The notes below the pieces were generated by a model. It saw nothing but the letters and a program-made list of their open reading frames with translations. It ran no database searches and was not told the DNA's origin. Of a DNA stretch of 64,000 nucleotides, positions 9,124 to 18,410 are shown in pieces. This DNA is from Acinetobacter colistiniresistens. Its GTDB lineage: Bacteria > Pseudomonadota > Gammaproteobacteria > Pseudomonadales > Moraxellaceae. Both the position numbers and the translations under genes were made by a program. The number at the start of each line of letters is the position of its first letter. The stretch's first letter is position 1. The stretch lies in NCBI RefSeq assembly GCF_024582815.1, contig NZ_CP102099.1, forward strand, positions 62,001 to 126,000. Reading direction: 5' to 3'.

Positions 9124-9167
9124 CAATCCAGATTAGAGGTCAGATTAGTGACCACCACCATTGATTG
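9098..9167. repeat. pntB 3' end plus terminator (copy 2, native)
   Basis: Native partner of the repeat at 8275-8342. It covers the terminator, the spacer and the last codons of pntB. Confidence 0.88.
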
Positions 9168-10599
9168 CTTTGGTCATATCTTCCACAACTTTCTTGGCAT
9201 CACCAAAGATCATCATGGTTTTTTCATTGTAGAACAAGTCATTGTCTAGGCCAGCATAACCTGTTGCCATAGAACGCTTGATCACCATAATGGTACGCGC
9301 TTTATGTGCCTCAAGGATCGGCATACCGTAGATCGGTGAGCTTGGATCATCTTTCGCCGCAGGGTTCACAACGTCATTCGCACCGATCACCAACACTACG
9401 TCTGTTGCAGGAAAATCGGAGTTGATCTCATCCATTTCCAAGATGTCTTCATAAGCAACATCTGCTTCTGCCAACAATACGTTCATGTGACCCGGCATAC
9501 GACCAGCAACTGGGTGAATCGCAAAGCGAACTTTTACGCCCTGCTCTTTCAAGATTTCACACAACTCTTTCACCGCATTCTGTGCACGGCCTTGCGCCAT
9601 ACCATAACCTGGTACAATCACAACGCTGTCTGCATTTGACATCAAGAAACCTGCGTCATCTGCTGAACCAGAACGATGATTACGTTGAACTTGCTCACCT
9701 TTATCTGCCGATGCAACTGCTGCACCACCCATTGCACCACCAAACAATACGTTGATGATTGAACGGTTCATCGCCTTACACATGATATAAGACAGAATCG
9801 CACCAGATGAACCTACAAGCGAACCTGCAACGATCAACATATTGTTTTCAAGTGTGAAACCAATACCTGCCGCAGCCCAACCAGAGAAAGAGTTCAAAAG
9901 CGATACCACAACTGGCATATCACCACCACCGACTGGTGCAATCCACACCCAGCCAAATGCAAGTGCAAGTGCTGTCATTGCCCAGAACGCAGTCATGTTA
10001 CCTGTAGTGAAGAATGTGAACCCACATGCAAGCATCGCAATAAAGATGATCGCTTGAACAGGTTTAACCCATGCACCCGAAATTGTTTTTGCCCATTTCT
10101 TTGCCGCCAATTTACCGTAAGCAAAGACAGATGCTGTAAAGGTAATCGCACCCACAAAACAACCGACAAATAATTCAAATAAATGCACGCCACTCATATG
10201 TGCATGTTGAACACCCGCAGCCGTTAAAGCAGCTTCATTTTGCTCAAATAATGCAGTGAGTTGGTTGTTGTGTAGAATCGCCGCAATTGCAATCAATACC
10301 GCAGCCAAACCCACCAGAGAGTGCATCAACGCAACCGTCTCAGGCATTTGTGTCATTGGCACTGTTTTCGCACGTGCGATACCCACAACCGCACCCAATA
10401 CCATTGCACCACCGATCATCCAAACAACAGGATGTTCAGCAACAAAGAAAGTGGTGACGACAGCAATCGCCATAGCGATCATACCGTAGCGGTTACCCGC
10501 AATCGCAGTCTTAGGACCAGACAAGCCACGTAAAGTTAAGATAAAGAGGACAGCACCAATGAGGTAGAACCAATCCGCATAGTCTCGAATGAATTCCAT
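9145..10599 (-). CDS. pntB: NAD(P) transhydrogenase subunit beta
   Basis: Membrane proton-translocating transhydrogenase subunit carrying part of domain II (membrane) and domain III (NADP(H)-binding). It couples hydride transfer between NAD(H) and NADP(H) to proton movement. About nine hydrophobic segments occupy residues 1-265, including GGGDMPVVVSLLNSFSGWAA. The NADP-binding domain starts near residue 310 with VVIVPGYGMAQGRAQNAV, then HPVAGRMPGHMNVLLAEA and VLVIGANDVVNPAA. It ends in AINGGGH. Length is 484. It is the last gene of a three-gene operon, 3 bp after the alpha-2 gene. Confidence 0.97.
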   Translation of the reverse strand: MEFIRDYADWFYLIGAVLFILTLRGLSGPKTAIAGNRYGMIAMAIAVVTTFFVAEHPVVWMIGGAMVLGAVVGIARAKTVPMTQMPETVALMHSLVGLAAVLIAIAAILHNNQLTALFEQNEAALTAAGVQHAHMSGVHLFELFVGCFVGAITFTASVFAYGKLAAKKWAKTISGAWVKPVQAIIFIAMLACGFTFFTTGNMTAFWAMTALALAFGWVWIAPVGGGDMPVVVSLLNSFSGWAAAGIGFTLENNMLIVAGSLVGSSGAILSYIMCKAMNRSIINVLFGGAMGGAAVASADKGEQVQRNHRSGSADDAGFLMSNADSVVIVPGYGMAQGRAQNAVKELCEILKEQGVKVRFAIHPVAGRMPGHMNVLLAEADVAYEDILEMDEINSDFPATDVVLVIGANDVVNPAAKDDPSSPIYGMPILEAHKARTIMVIKRSMATGYAGLDNDLFYNEKTMMIFGDAKKVVEDMTKAINGGGH

Positions 10600-10602
10600 T
10601 GC

Positions 10603-10926
10603 TTAGCCCTCTTTTTTCTTTTGCTTCGGCTTGAACATTTCAAGCATACGAGCAGTTACAGCAAAGCCACCGAAGATGTTGATACTTGCCAAAAATACAG
10701 CAATCGCACCAAGGATACTCACCACGTTTACACTTTGGAATGCAACGTTAGCATCTACACCAATCGCAGGCATACCCACTGTTTGGATCATCGCGCCAAC
10801 CACAATAATGGAAGACAACGCATTGGTTACCGCCATTAATGGTGTATGTAACGCAGGCGTTACTCCCCACACCACGTAATAACCAACAAAGATGGCAAGG
10901 ACGAAAATTGTAATCGTTTCAACCAT
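10603..10926 (-). CDS. pntA: NAD(P) transhydrogenase subunit alpha, part 2
   Basis: Small membrane subunit (107 residues) holding the part of domain II that is fused to the NAD-binding domain in E. coli PntA but is a separate protein in this split three-gene form. There are three to four hydrophobic segments. [24 protein letters not shown] is the diagnostic stretch, and the tail is basic ([10 protein letters not shown]). It lies between the NAD-binding alpha-1 gene (11 bp upstream) and pntB (3 bp downstream), so translational coupling is likely. Confidence 0.95.
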   Translation of the reverse strand: MVETITIFVLAIFVGYYVVWGVTPALHTPLMAVTNALSSIIVVGAMIQTVGMPAIGVDANVAFQSVNVVSILGAIAVFLASINIFGGFAVTARMLEMFKPKQKKKEG

Positions 10927-10937
10927 GAGAACTCTCC

Positions 10938-12065
10938 TTAACCGCGCTTGAGCAGTACTTGACCGCCATGAGTCACGAGTAACGCTTTTTGGATTTCATC
11001 TTCCTGATTGATCACAAAGGCTTTGTCTTTGTCGAATAATGTCTCAAGGAAGTTAAAAACGTTACGTGCATACAGTGCAGATGCTTCAGTCGCAACTGTG
11101 CCTGGAATATTTGGAATACCCAAAATCTTCACACCATTTTCAGTTGTGACTGTTTCGCCTTCTTTAGAACCTTCAACGTTACCACCCGTCTCAACTGCCA
11201 TATCTAAAATGACAGAACCCGGTTTCATTTTGGCAACGGTTTCAGCTTTAATTAAACGCGGAGCATTACGACCTGGAATCAATGCAGTGGTGATTACGAT
11301 GTCAGCATTTGATACAGCTTTATCTACAATCGCAGCTTGATCTTTGATGTATTGCTCACCCGGCTGCCAACCATAACCGCTTTTCGCAGCTTCAGCAGCA
11401 CGTTGTTTTTCTTCATCGGACATTGGCACGTCTAGCCATTTGCCGCCTAGAGATTCAACCTGCTCTTTTGCTGTTGGGCGCAAATCTGTTGCTTCTACAA
11501 CCGCACCCAAACGTTTCGCAGTCGCAATCGCTTGAAGACCTGCAACACCAACCCCCATAATCACGACACGTGCAGGTTTTACAGTACCCGCAGCCGTCAT
11601 TAACATTGGGAACATACGTTGATATTCAGCCGCAGCTAACAATACAGACTTATAGCCCGCCAAGTTTGCTTGAGAAGAAAGTACGTCCATGTTTTGTGCG
11701 CGGGATAGCGTACGTGGCAGTAATTCCAACGCAAAAGCAGACACTTGCTGAGTTGCAAACTGGTCTAGTTCTGGATTGCGATAAGGGTCAAACATTGCAA
11801 TGACAGTCGTATTCGCCGCAAGCTTCTGAATTTCGTCACCTTTAGGGGCGCGAACCTTCAAAATAATTTGGCTACCTGTATATGCATCGTCCGTAATGGT
11901 TGCGCCAACTTGTTCATAAGCACTGTCAATGTACGCCGCTTTAATACCAGCACCACGTTCAATAACAATACTATGACCTGCGTTAATCAACTTCTTCACT
12001 GTCTCTGGTGTTGCCGCTACGCGACTTTCACCTGCAACAGTTTCGGTTGGGATTCCGATCTGCAT
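10938..12065 (-). CDS. pntA: NAD(P) transhydrogenase subunit alpha, part 1 (NAD-binding)
   Basis: Peripheral domain I of the proton-translocating transhydrogenase, which binds NAD(H). It is related to alanine dehydrogenase. The N-terminus is [21 protein letters not shown]. The Rossmann motif [22 protein letters not shown] is at about 167-188, and the mobile-loop region and [13 protein letters not shown] are present. Length (375) matches the stand-alone alpha-1 form. It is first in the operon, preceded by an ~800-bp gene-free stretch that must carry the promoter. Confidence 0.96.
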   Translation of the reverse strand: MQIGIPTETVAGESRVAATPETVKKLINAGHSIVIERGAGIKAAYIDSAYEQVGATITDDAYTGSQIILKVRAPKGDEIQKLAANTTVIAMFDPYRNPELDQFATQQVSAFALELLPRTLSRAQNMDVLSSQANLAGYKSVLLAAAEYQRMFPMLMTAAGTVKPARVVIMGVGVAGLQAIATAKRLGAVVEATDLRPTAKEQVESLGGKWLDVPMSDEEKQRAAEAAKSGYGWQPGEQYIKDQAAIVDKAVSNADIVITTALIPGRNAPRLIKAETVAKMKPGSVILDMAVETGGNVEGSKEGETVTTENGVKILGIPNIPGTVATEASALYARNVFNFLETLFDKDKAFVINQEDEIQKALLVTHGGQVLLKRG

Positions 12066-12868
12066 GAGCGTTCCTCAAGCTAGTTTTTCTTAAGTAAACA
12101 TCGCCAAGAGCAATGTTTCCCCCAGGAGTATTCTTTGTAGAAATTTGGATTCTAATGGAAGTTTTTTAAATTTCCACCCAATATTTATTTAATAAATACC
12201 TATATTTTGAACTGATGATTCACATTTATATTCAGAGCAGGTATGATCCGCAGGTTTGCCTTTTGATCAGGCAAACCTTACTTTTCATTTTCAGTCCGTA
12301 TAAAAATGCAATTCTTTTTGCAATCGATCTGTTCATTTTTATGCTTTCTGTCTTCCTGTTTCAGAAGATCAAAGCGATATCTATTGCATAATCCGAATTG
12401 TCATTCCCCATCGCAGAAACAGCACCACCTAATCCATTTTAATTAGCTTAGATCGTTTCTTTTTGGCTCTGCTGATGTATGGCTTGAATCGGCATCATAA
12501 TCATGCAGTTGCTGCAAGGGATTGGCTACTCTGCAATTTCTCATGGTCTGTTTGGCTAGTTTTTAGCAATCTGCCGATGATGATCATTTAAATCGCGGCA
12601 ATAGAACCATATTTCGCTTTATCAATAAATCTGAATGAGTTGAAGTAAATTGCTCAGAAAAATTTAAAAGAATGAAAAAAACTTGTATTACCATTTTTTC
12701 AAGTGATATTTGTATGGTTTTGTCTAGCAAAAGCTGCTTTATTGCACAGTAATGGTGCAAATATTAAGCAACAGATGATATAACTCATTCAGTTCAAAGA
12801 TAAAAACTATCAAAATATTTCAAAATCGATTTTTTATCACAGCAAATGCACTTTTTTGATTCAACCCC
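12066..12868. other. Intergenic region between pnt operon and RidA-like gene
   Basis: About 800 bp of AT-rich DNA between divergent transcription units. I find no open reading frame with a convincing start. It holds a strong hairpin at 12252-12278 and must contain the pnt promoter on the minus strand near 12070-12180. The rest shows no clear feature to me. Confidence 0.6.
12252..12278. other. 9-bp-arm hairpin in intergenic region
   Basis: AGGTTTGCC (12252-12260) pairs perfectly with GGCAAACCT (12270-12278) around a 9-base loop, followed on the plus strand by TACTTTTCATTTT. It resembles the 3' end of a small RNA or an isolated terminator. No gene lies immediately upstream on either strand to explain it. 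Confidence 0.5.
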
Positions 12869-12899
12869 TTGACCTAAAGTTAACTTGAGCTTTGATACT
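12869..12899 (+). promoter_or_regulatory. MerR/SoxR-type promoter with SoxR-like box
   Basis: A -35 box TTGACC (12869-12874) and a -10-like GATACT (12894-12899) are separated by 19 bp, the overlong spacer typical of promoters activated by MerR-family regulators. The spacer contains a dyad at 12873-12890, CCTAAAGTTAACTTGAGC. As I recall the enterobacterial SoxR box (CCTCAAGTTAACTTGAGG), 16 of 18 positions match, centred on GTTAAC. It sits 35 bp before the start codon of the RidA-like gene and its MFS partner, so redox-cycling-drug control by SoxR is inferred. No soxR gene is in the window. Confidence 0.72.
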
Positions 12900-12933
12900 G
12901 AGTCATCTCCATCTTCAATGTGATGTTTTAACG

Positions 12934-13353
12934 ATGAAACAGATCAAGACAGTAACATTTAAAATGATCAACCCAAGTGAGCTTTATGATCCACGCAACA
13001 ATGGCTATAGCCATCTTGTGATTGTGCCGCCCAACATGCGCAGCATTCATATTGCAGGTCAGGGGGGTGAAAATAAAAATGGTGAGCTTTCTGAAGATTT
13101 TGACCAACAGGTACAACAAGTCTTCTATAATATTCAGCACGCTTTAGCATCCGCACAGGCACAACTGTCAGATATTGCTGTTTTACGTATTTTGGTGGTT
13201 GAGCATAATGCTGAAAAACATCAGCTCCTGATTCAAGTCATACAAGACCTGTGGAAGAACCATGCTTTTCCTGCATGTACCCTCATTCCAGTCTCACGCT
13301 TGGCATTGACAGGCATGCAAATTGAAATTGAAGCCACAGCCTATACCGCATAA
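12934..13353 (+). CDS. RidA (YjgF) family protein lacking the catalytic arginine
   Basis: Small trimeric-fold YjgF/RidA family protein of about 139 residues. Recognisable are IHIAGQGGENKNGELS, FDQQVQQVFYNIQHALASA and the C-terminal IEIEATAY. Classic RidA deaminates reactive enamine/imine intermediates using an arginine in the PARS motif before the last strands. Here the equivalent reads PACT, so that arginine appears replaced by cysteine and deaminase activity is doubtful. The ATG at 12934 is chosen; the longer frame from TTG 12892 would overlap the -10 box. It is followed by the MFS gene 19 bp downstream and is probably co-transcribed from the SoxR-like promoter. Confidence 0.85.
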   Translation: MKQIKTVTFKMINPSELYDPRNNGYSHLVIVPPNMRSIHIAGQGGENKNGELSEDFDQQVQQVFYNIQHALASAQAQLSDIAVLRILVVEHNAEKHQLLIQVIQDLWKNHAFPACTLIPVSRLALTGMQIEIEATAYTA

Positions 13354-13372
13354 ACCTTGGATAGAGAAAATT

Positions 13373-14566
13373 ATGTCTGCCCCTCAAGATATTAGTCAAA
13401 ATAAAACCTTACTTTGGTTTATGGCTGCAGCATGTGGTTTATGTGCGGGTGCCAACTATTATAGTCAGCCTTTGATTCACTCAATTCAGCAGTATTTTGC
13501 AGTGACCGAAGGTCAAGCAGCTCTTACGGTAACCTTTGCTCAAGTGTCTTATGCGCTTGGCCTGTTGTTTATTGTGCCAATGGGTGATGTAGTCAATAAG
13601 ACCAAATTCATTCCTTTACTCATGGTATTTTGCGCTGTTGGCTTATTCATCAGTGCCTTTTCTGTCAACTTACCAATGCTTTGGCTCGGTACCATTATGG
13701 CAGGACTGTTCTCTGTCGCAGCACAGGTATTAATCCCACTTGCAACCATGACAGTGAAACCTGAAAAAACAGGTGAAGTCATTGGCTTTTTAATGAGTGG
13801 TTTACTGGTCGGTATTTTACTCTCCACCAGTTTGGCAGGTTTGTTTTCTAATCTGTTTCATTGGAAGGTCATTTATGTAGTGAGTGGCGTGCTGATGCTG
13901 ATCTTGGCCTATGCCTTGAAAAGCCGTTTACCTTATGCCATGCGAATGAAAATGAATTACGGACAAGTCTTTGTCTCCATGGCACAACTGCTCAAACAAG
14001 AGAAACGTTTGGTGTTACGTGCACTTGCAGGCGGATTTGCTTTTGCCGCAGTCAGTATTTTGTATTCTACTATCGCGCTACTACTGACCTCTGCCCATCA
14101 TCTTCAAGATCTATTGATCGGGATGGTGCCTCTGGTCGGGATCTTTGGGGCGCTCTCGACCCAATATATTGGTAAATATGCCGATCAAGGCTTAACCAGC
14201 CAACTGACGTGGATAGGTTGTGGCTTGTTTATCTTAAGCTGGATCTGCTTCTATTTTGGGCAAACCTTTTTAATCAGTTATATCCTCGGCTTTGCCTTGA
14301 TTCAGTTAGCTTTAGCCTTGGTGCATACCAGTAATCAGAGTGTAATTTTCCGTTTACGCCCAGATGCGAAATCACGGATCAATGCCATTTATATGACCGC
14401 CTATTTTACTGGGGGGGCCTGTGGTTCAGCCTTGGGTATTTTTGCCTGGAATCATGGTGGCTGGAGCATGACCTGTTTTGCTGGAATCAGTCTGGTGGTT
14501 GCTTGTATGCTGTTTAGCTTGCTGGATTATCTTTCGACGAAGAAAAAAAACATGGTCACTTTCTAG
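13373..14566 (+). CDS. MFS transporter (AraJ/YnfM-like drug efflux group)
   Basis: Major facilitator protein of about 397 residues with some 12 hydrophobic segments. The loop 2-3 signature reads FIVPMGDVVNKTK in place of the classic GxLaDrxGrk. The first segment GLCAGANYYSQPLIHSI and VTFAQVSYALGLLF are typical of the arabinose-efflux-permease-like group. The start is placed at the ATG at 13373 after a GAGAAAA stretch; the longer frame from 13322 overlaps the preceding gene and adds a non-hydrophobic leader. It shares the SoxR-like promoter with the RidA-like gene, which suggests export of a redox-active or toxic compound. The cargo is unknown. Confidence 0.86.
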   Translation: MSAPQDISQNKTLLWFMAAACGLCAGANYYSQPLIHSIQQYFAVTEGQAALTVTFAQVSYALGLLFIVPMGDVVNKTKFIPLLMVFCAVGLFISAFSVNLPMLWLGTIMAGLFSVAAQVLIPLATMTVKPEKTGEVIGFLMSGLLVGILLSTSLAGLFSNLFHWKVIYVVSGVLMLILAYALKSRLPYAMRMKMNYGQVFVSMAQLLKQEKRLVLRALAGGFAFAAVSILYSTIALLLTSAHHLQDLLIGMVPLVGIFGALSTQYIGKYADQGLTSQLTWIGCGLFILSWICFYFGQTFLISYILGFALIQLALALVHTSNQSVIFRLRPDAKSRINAIYMTAYFTGGACGSALGIFAWNHGGWSMTCFAGISLVVACMLFSLLDYLSTKKKNMVTF

Positions 14567-14609
14567 ATCTTCATTCTACTAGTAAAAATTGAAGTGTTAG
14601 GGATCAGCA

Positions 14610-14639
14610 TTGGTGAATTGGACACAAAACTCGTATAAT
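14610..14639 (+). promoter_or_regulatory. Original dusA promoter, now orphaned
   Basis: A perfect -10 TATAAT at 14634-14639, with a plausible -35 TTGGTG at 14610-14615 and an 18-bp spacer, lies 40 bp upstream of the native dusA start codon. The island insertion has separated it from the functional dusA gene. Confidence 0.6.
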
Positions 14640-14678
14640 GCTGCCCTTTCTTTGCTTGTCCACATCCGAGATCTGTTT

Positions 14679-14795
14679 ATGCAATCACTTGAATCATTAC
14701 AGCCACGTATTTCCGTCGCGCCGATGATGGATTGGACAAAAAATTTTAAAATACAATTAAAAATCAAACACCTAAAACAAACAAAAATAACCTAG
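14679..14795 (+). pseudogene. dusA: Severed 5' end of dusA at the island's left end
   Basis: The native start of tRNA-dihydrouridine synthase A: MQSLESLQPRISVAPMMDWT, then island sequence that runs to a stop after 38 residues. Residues RISVAPMMDWT are identical in protein to the start of the intact dusA at 37559, although the DNA outside the att core differs by silent changes. This shows integration inside codons 10-21 of dusA. The fragment still has its own promoter and may make a 38-residue peptide, but no enzyme. Confidence 0.92.
14724..14737 (+). other. attL core of the dusA island
   Basis: The 14-bp ATGATGGATTGGAC, encoding the conserved MMDW of DusA, is repeated identically at 37616-37629. 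Identity stops on both sides, so this is the likely crossover region of the integrase. Confidence 0.85.
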
Positions 14796-14813
14796 GTGTA
14801 AAATTAGTGTAAG
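14766..14813. other. Left integrase arm-type sites
   Basis: AGGTGTAAAATTAGTGTAAG at 14794-14813 contains two direct (G)GTGTAA motifs, and an inverted copy (ACACCTAA) lies at 14769-14776. The same motif family flanks attR next to the integrase, as expected for arm-binding sites of a tyrosine recombinase. Confidence 0.6.
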
Positions 14814-14873
14814 ATTTAACTAAATTAAACATCAGTACAAATATTCTTCTAATTACAATTATTGGAGTGGAAT

Positions 14874-14978
14874 ATGATGGTAAAACTCCTAAGACTCACG
14901 ACTTCCTTAGCTAATCACTCTTTAAACACTGGAGGTTTCTCTTCGATATATACAGTTATAAATAAGCACTTAAACTGA
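14874..14978 (+). CDS. Possible 34-residue peptide
   Basis: ATG at 14874 (or 14877) has a GGAG Shine-Dalgarno 7-8 bp upstream and an open frame of 34 codons ending at TGA 14976-14978. There is no recognised motif. The only support is the ribosome-binding site, so this is a weak call. Confidence 0.2.
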   Translation: MMVKLLRLTTSLANHSLNTGGFSSIYTVINKHLN

Positions 14979-14992
14979 AAAATTAGATATTC

Positions 14993-15062
14993 AAAATTAG
15001 GGCAATTGTGGCAGATTTGTAGTCATATTTATCTATTGTTGATATATCTCAAGTTACCCACA
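14993..15062. repeat. 70-bp element shared with the prfC upstream region (island copy)
   Basis: This aligns at roughly 80% identity, with one 1-bp gap, to 50651-50721 upstream of prfC. Shared blocks include GCAATTGT, GCAGATTT, ATTGTTGATAT and AAGTTA-CCACA. Its end reads TTACCCACA, one base off a DnaA-box-like TTATCCACA found in the other copy. Confidence 0.65.
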
Positions 15063-15661
15063 TGACAATTAAAATTATATAATTCATCTAACAATTCAGT
15101 GCTTGTATTTTACACACAGTGGTATTCTTATTAAATATAACAACTCTTTTTAATAATCTAGGTAATTTTTATCAAAATTCAAACTTCACATCTCTGCTTA
15201 TCTTGTAATTCTTTATTTCCACTCCCTATAACAACATCCTAATGAAAAATTTCGTAGTAAAGGCATCAAAGTCGATAATTGCTTACATATCTATTAATGA
15301 AGATAAGTGCTCAAAGAGAATCAAATTATCTCATAGCAATCTAATGATTTTATTAAAAATCAAACTAGCTCTGTTAGAGAGAATCCTTTATAAAAATTGA
15401 GACAGGTTACCAAATTTTTTAAAGGCGCCCTTAACTATTAAAATATGAACAATAGGTGAGCTCAACAACTAGTTATGTGATTTTTCTTGACCTTAATGGT
15501 TTTTTATAAAACTAAATTTTCAAATTTAACCGAACAATAAAGTAAATTAAACGTGTTAAAACAATTACTAAGAATGATTTCAAATAAAAAAACAGTACTT
15601 GGGTCAATATCGGCTATTAGAGTAATATAGAACTTAATTTATCTTGTTTTTTTAACAACCT

Positions 15662-18408
15662 ATGAATGCAGTTGAAATTGAAGTAGTCGTCTCTGAACTT
15701 GCAGAAAAGCCATTTGATCCTCAAGAATTTGCTTTTGACTTTTTAAGAGCTTTTGGCAATAAAGAAACAACAATAAAAAAACTACGTGCTGGTCAAAGTA
15801 ACTCGTCAGATATTCAGAATGGCGTTTTGCTAAGAAATTATATTCACATAGCTATATGTGATCAGGACTCAGTCTCTCAGACTTTAAATTTATTGAGAGA
15901 AAGTAAAGCTACAGGAAAAGCAAAAGCCAAGTTTATTCTCGCTACTGATGGACTTTACTTACAAGCTGAAGATCTCATTTCCGGTGAAACCATTAGTTGT
16001 GAATTTTCTAAATTTGCAGAACATTTTGGATTTTTCCTACCACTTGCTGGCATATCAACTATTCGGGAAATTAAAGATAACCCAATTGATGTTCGTGCAA
16101 CTGGCCGTCTAAATAAACTCTACATCGAATTACTAAAAGAGAATCCAGATTGGGCTACTGAGGAACGTCGCCAAGACATGAACCATTTCATGGCTCGTTT
16201 AATATTTTGTTTCTTTGCAGAAGATACTGAAATTTTCCAGCCAAGTGGAATTTTCACAAAGACTATTGAAAAAATGTCTGAGCGTGATTCAAGCAATACA
16301 CATGAAGTCATCAGCACCTTATTCTCTACAATGAATGTAGAGGATTCAAAACGTACAAATATAAAATTACCAATTTGGGCAAAGCCATTTCCATACGTAA
16401 ACGGTGGCCTATTTTCAGGTGGTACAGAAGTACCAAAATTCTCAAAGATTGCCCGTACCTACCTATTGCATGCAGGTGAGCTGAATTGGCAAAAAATCAA
16501 CCCTGATATTTTTGGCTCAATGATTCAAGCTGTTACTAATGATGATGAGCGTGGTTCATTAGGCATGCACTATACTAGTGTGCCAAATATATTAAAGGTA
16601 CTAAATCCCTTATTCTTAGATGATCTAAATGAACAATTAGAAGCATTTAGAAAAAATCCTTTAAAACTTCTAAATTTACGTAAACGCATTGCACGTATTC
16701 GTGTTTTTGATCCTGCATGTGGATCTGGAAATTTCCTTGTTATTGCGTATAAAGAGCTTCGTAAAATTGAGGCTCAAATTAACGAACTTCGCAACGAAAA
16801 TGGACGTGCAACAGACATTCCATTGACGAATTTTCGTGGTATTGAGATCAATAGTTTCCCTGCTGAAATTGCACGTTTAGCATTGGTGATTGCAGAATAC
16901 CAGTCTAATGTTCAATACTGTGGTCAGATTGAAGCATTACAAACAGTGTTGCCTCTATCTAAAGAGAACTGGATCATTTGTGGAAATTCTATTCGTTTAG
17001 ATTGGTTAAGTGTTTGTCCACCGACAGGTAGTATTGTTAAATTAGTTGCTGACGATTTATTTGAGTCACCACTAAATCAAACGGAAATTAATTTTGAAAA
17101 TGAAGGCGGTGAAATTTTTATTTGTGGCAATCCTCCTTTCGCAGGTCAGAAAAAAAAGAATGATACACAAAGAGAAGACATGAAATTTTATATGTCAAAA
17201 TACATGGTTAATTTTGGTGAGCTTGATTATGTAACAGCTTTTTACTTAAAGGCTGCTGAATATTGTAAAAACACACAAGCTTCAGCAGCCTTAGTCTCAA
17301 CCAATTCAGTAGTACAAGGTAGACATGTACCAAGTTTTTGGCCTATTGTTTTTAACTTAGGATGTGAAATCAGTTTCGCTTATACCTCATTCCCATGGTC
17401 AAATAATGCCGCAAATAATGCTTCGGTATATTGTGTTATTATTGGATTACGCCCAATTAATAATAATAAAAATATTTATTTACTTTAAGTGAAAAGATTG
17501 AAGTTAATAAGATTAATGGGTACTTGGTTGATTTTCAAAATATAGTTGTCGAAAAGAGAAAAAAACCACTATCAACAGATTTACAAGTAATGCGTTCAGG
17601 CAATATGCCTTTAGATGGTGGAAACTTATTCCTTTCACGTGAGGAAGTTGAATATTTAAAAGCAAATTTCTCTGAGGCAATGAAGTTCGTTAAAAAAGTT
17701 GTTGGTGCTAAAGAAATCAACCAAGGACTAATACGTTATTGCTTATGGATTAACGATAATGATCTAAGCGAAGCCCTTAAAATTGATTTAATAAAGGACA
17801 AAATCGAGCTTTGTAAAGAGTTTCGAAAGACGTCAAGTGCACCAAAACTTGCCGAAACTCCACACGCTTTCCGAGATAGACATACTCAGAAGTATTCAGC
17901 AATAATTTTACCAAATCTATCTTCTGAAAAACGACAGCGCCGGATACCCATATTGGCTAAAGACAACGTGATTCCAACTAATTTAGCTTTAGCTATTTAT
18001 GATGGAGAAATTTTTCAAGTAGCTATTTTAGCAAGTCGATTGCACCATCTATGGGTTGAAGCAGTATGTGGTAAATTAAAACAAGATTATAGGTATTCAA
18101 ATGATCTTGGGTGGCATACATTTCCACTACCTAAATTAACGTCAAATCAAAAGGTTGAATTAACCACTTTGTCAGAGGACTTACTCCTTGCGATTGAGAC
18201 TGAATACCCTTCTACACTGAATGATATCTATAACAATGATATGACGTTAGAAAATCTGCCCGCACATATTTTTAGTGTACATAGTCAAATTGATGAATAT
18301 TTGGAGCGAATTTATATTGGCCGTCGATTTAAGAATGATACAGAACGTCTTGAGAAACTATTTTCAATGTATACCGAAATGACTTCAAAACAAGTAGGAA
18401 AGAAATAA
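15662..18408 (+). pseudogene. MmeI-like class I DNA methyltransferase, one frameshift
   Basis: SAM-dependent DNA methyltransferase of the MmeI-like group, probably adenine-specific. The first frame (15662-17488, 608 residues) has an N-terminal helical region, motif I VFDPACGSGNF near residue 349 and motif IV NPPF at 490-493. The second frame (from about 17485 to 18408) carries the target-recognition and C-terminal part, and continues sensibly across the break (SEKIEVNKINGYLVDFQN). Restoring one base near 17486 gives about 915 residues, normal for the family. I see no PD-ExK nuclease motif at the N-terminus, so cutting would need a partner. Either the gene is inactivated or the assembly has an error. 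The helicase gene starts 2 bp after its stop. Confidence 0.85.
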
Positions 18409-18410
18409 GC

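Larger units (their letters stand above)
14814..15661. other. AT-rich left end of island without a clear gene
   Basis: About 850 bp with no supported gene. Two items stand out: a 34-codon ORF (14874-14978) behind GGAG, and a 70-bp element (14993-15062) also present upstream of prfC. The rest, up to the methyltransferase start, shows no feature I can support. Confidence 0.5.

Noticed and set aside
14618..14639. TTGGAC as the -35 box of the dusA promoter
   Set aside because: Only 10 bp separate it from TATAAT; TTGGTG at 14610-14615 gives an acceptable spacer.
17470..17495. Programmed -1 frameshift in the methyltransferase
   Set aside because: The bases at the junction do not form an X-XXY-YYZ slippery heptamer and I see no strong downstream pseudoknot; a simple indel is more likely.
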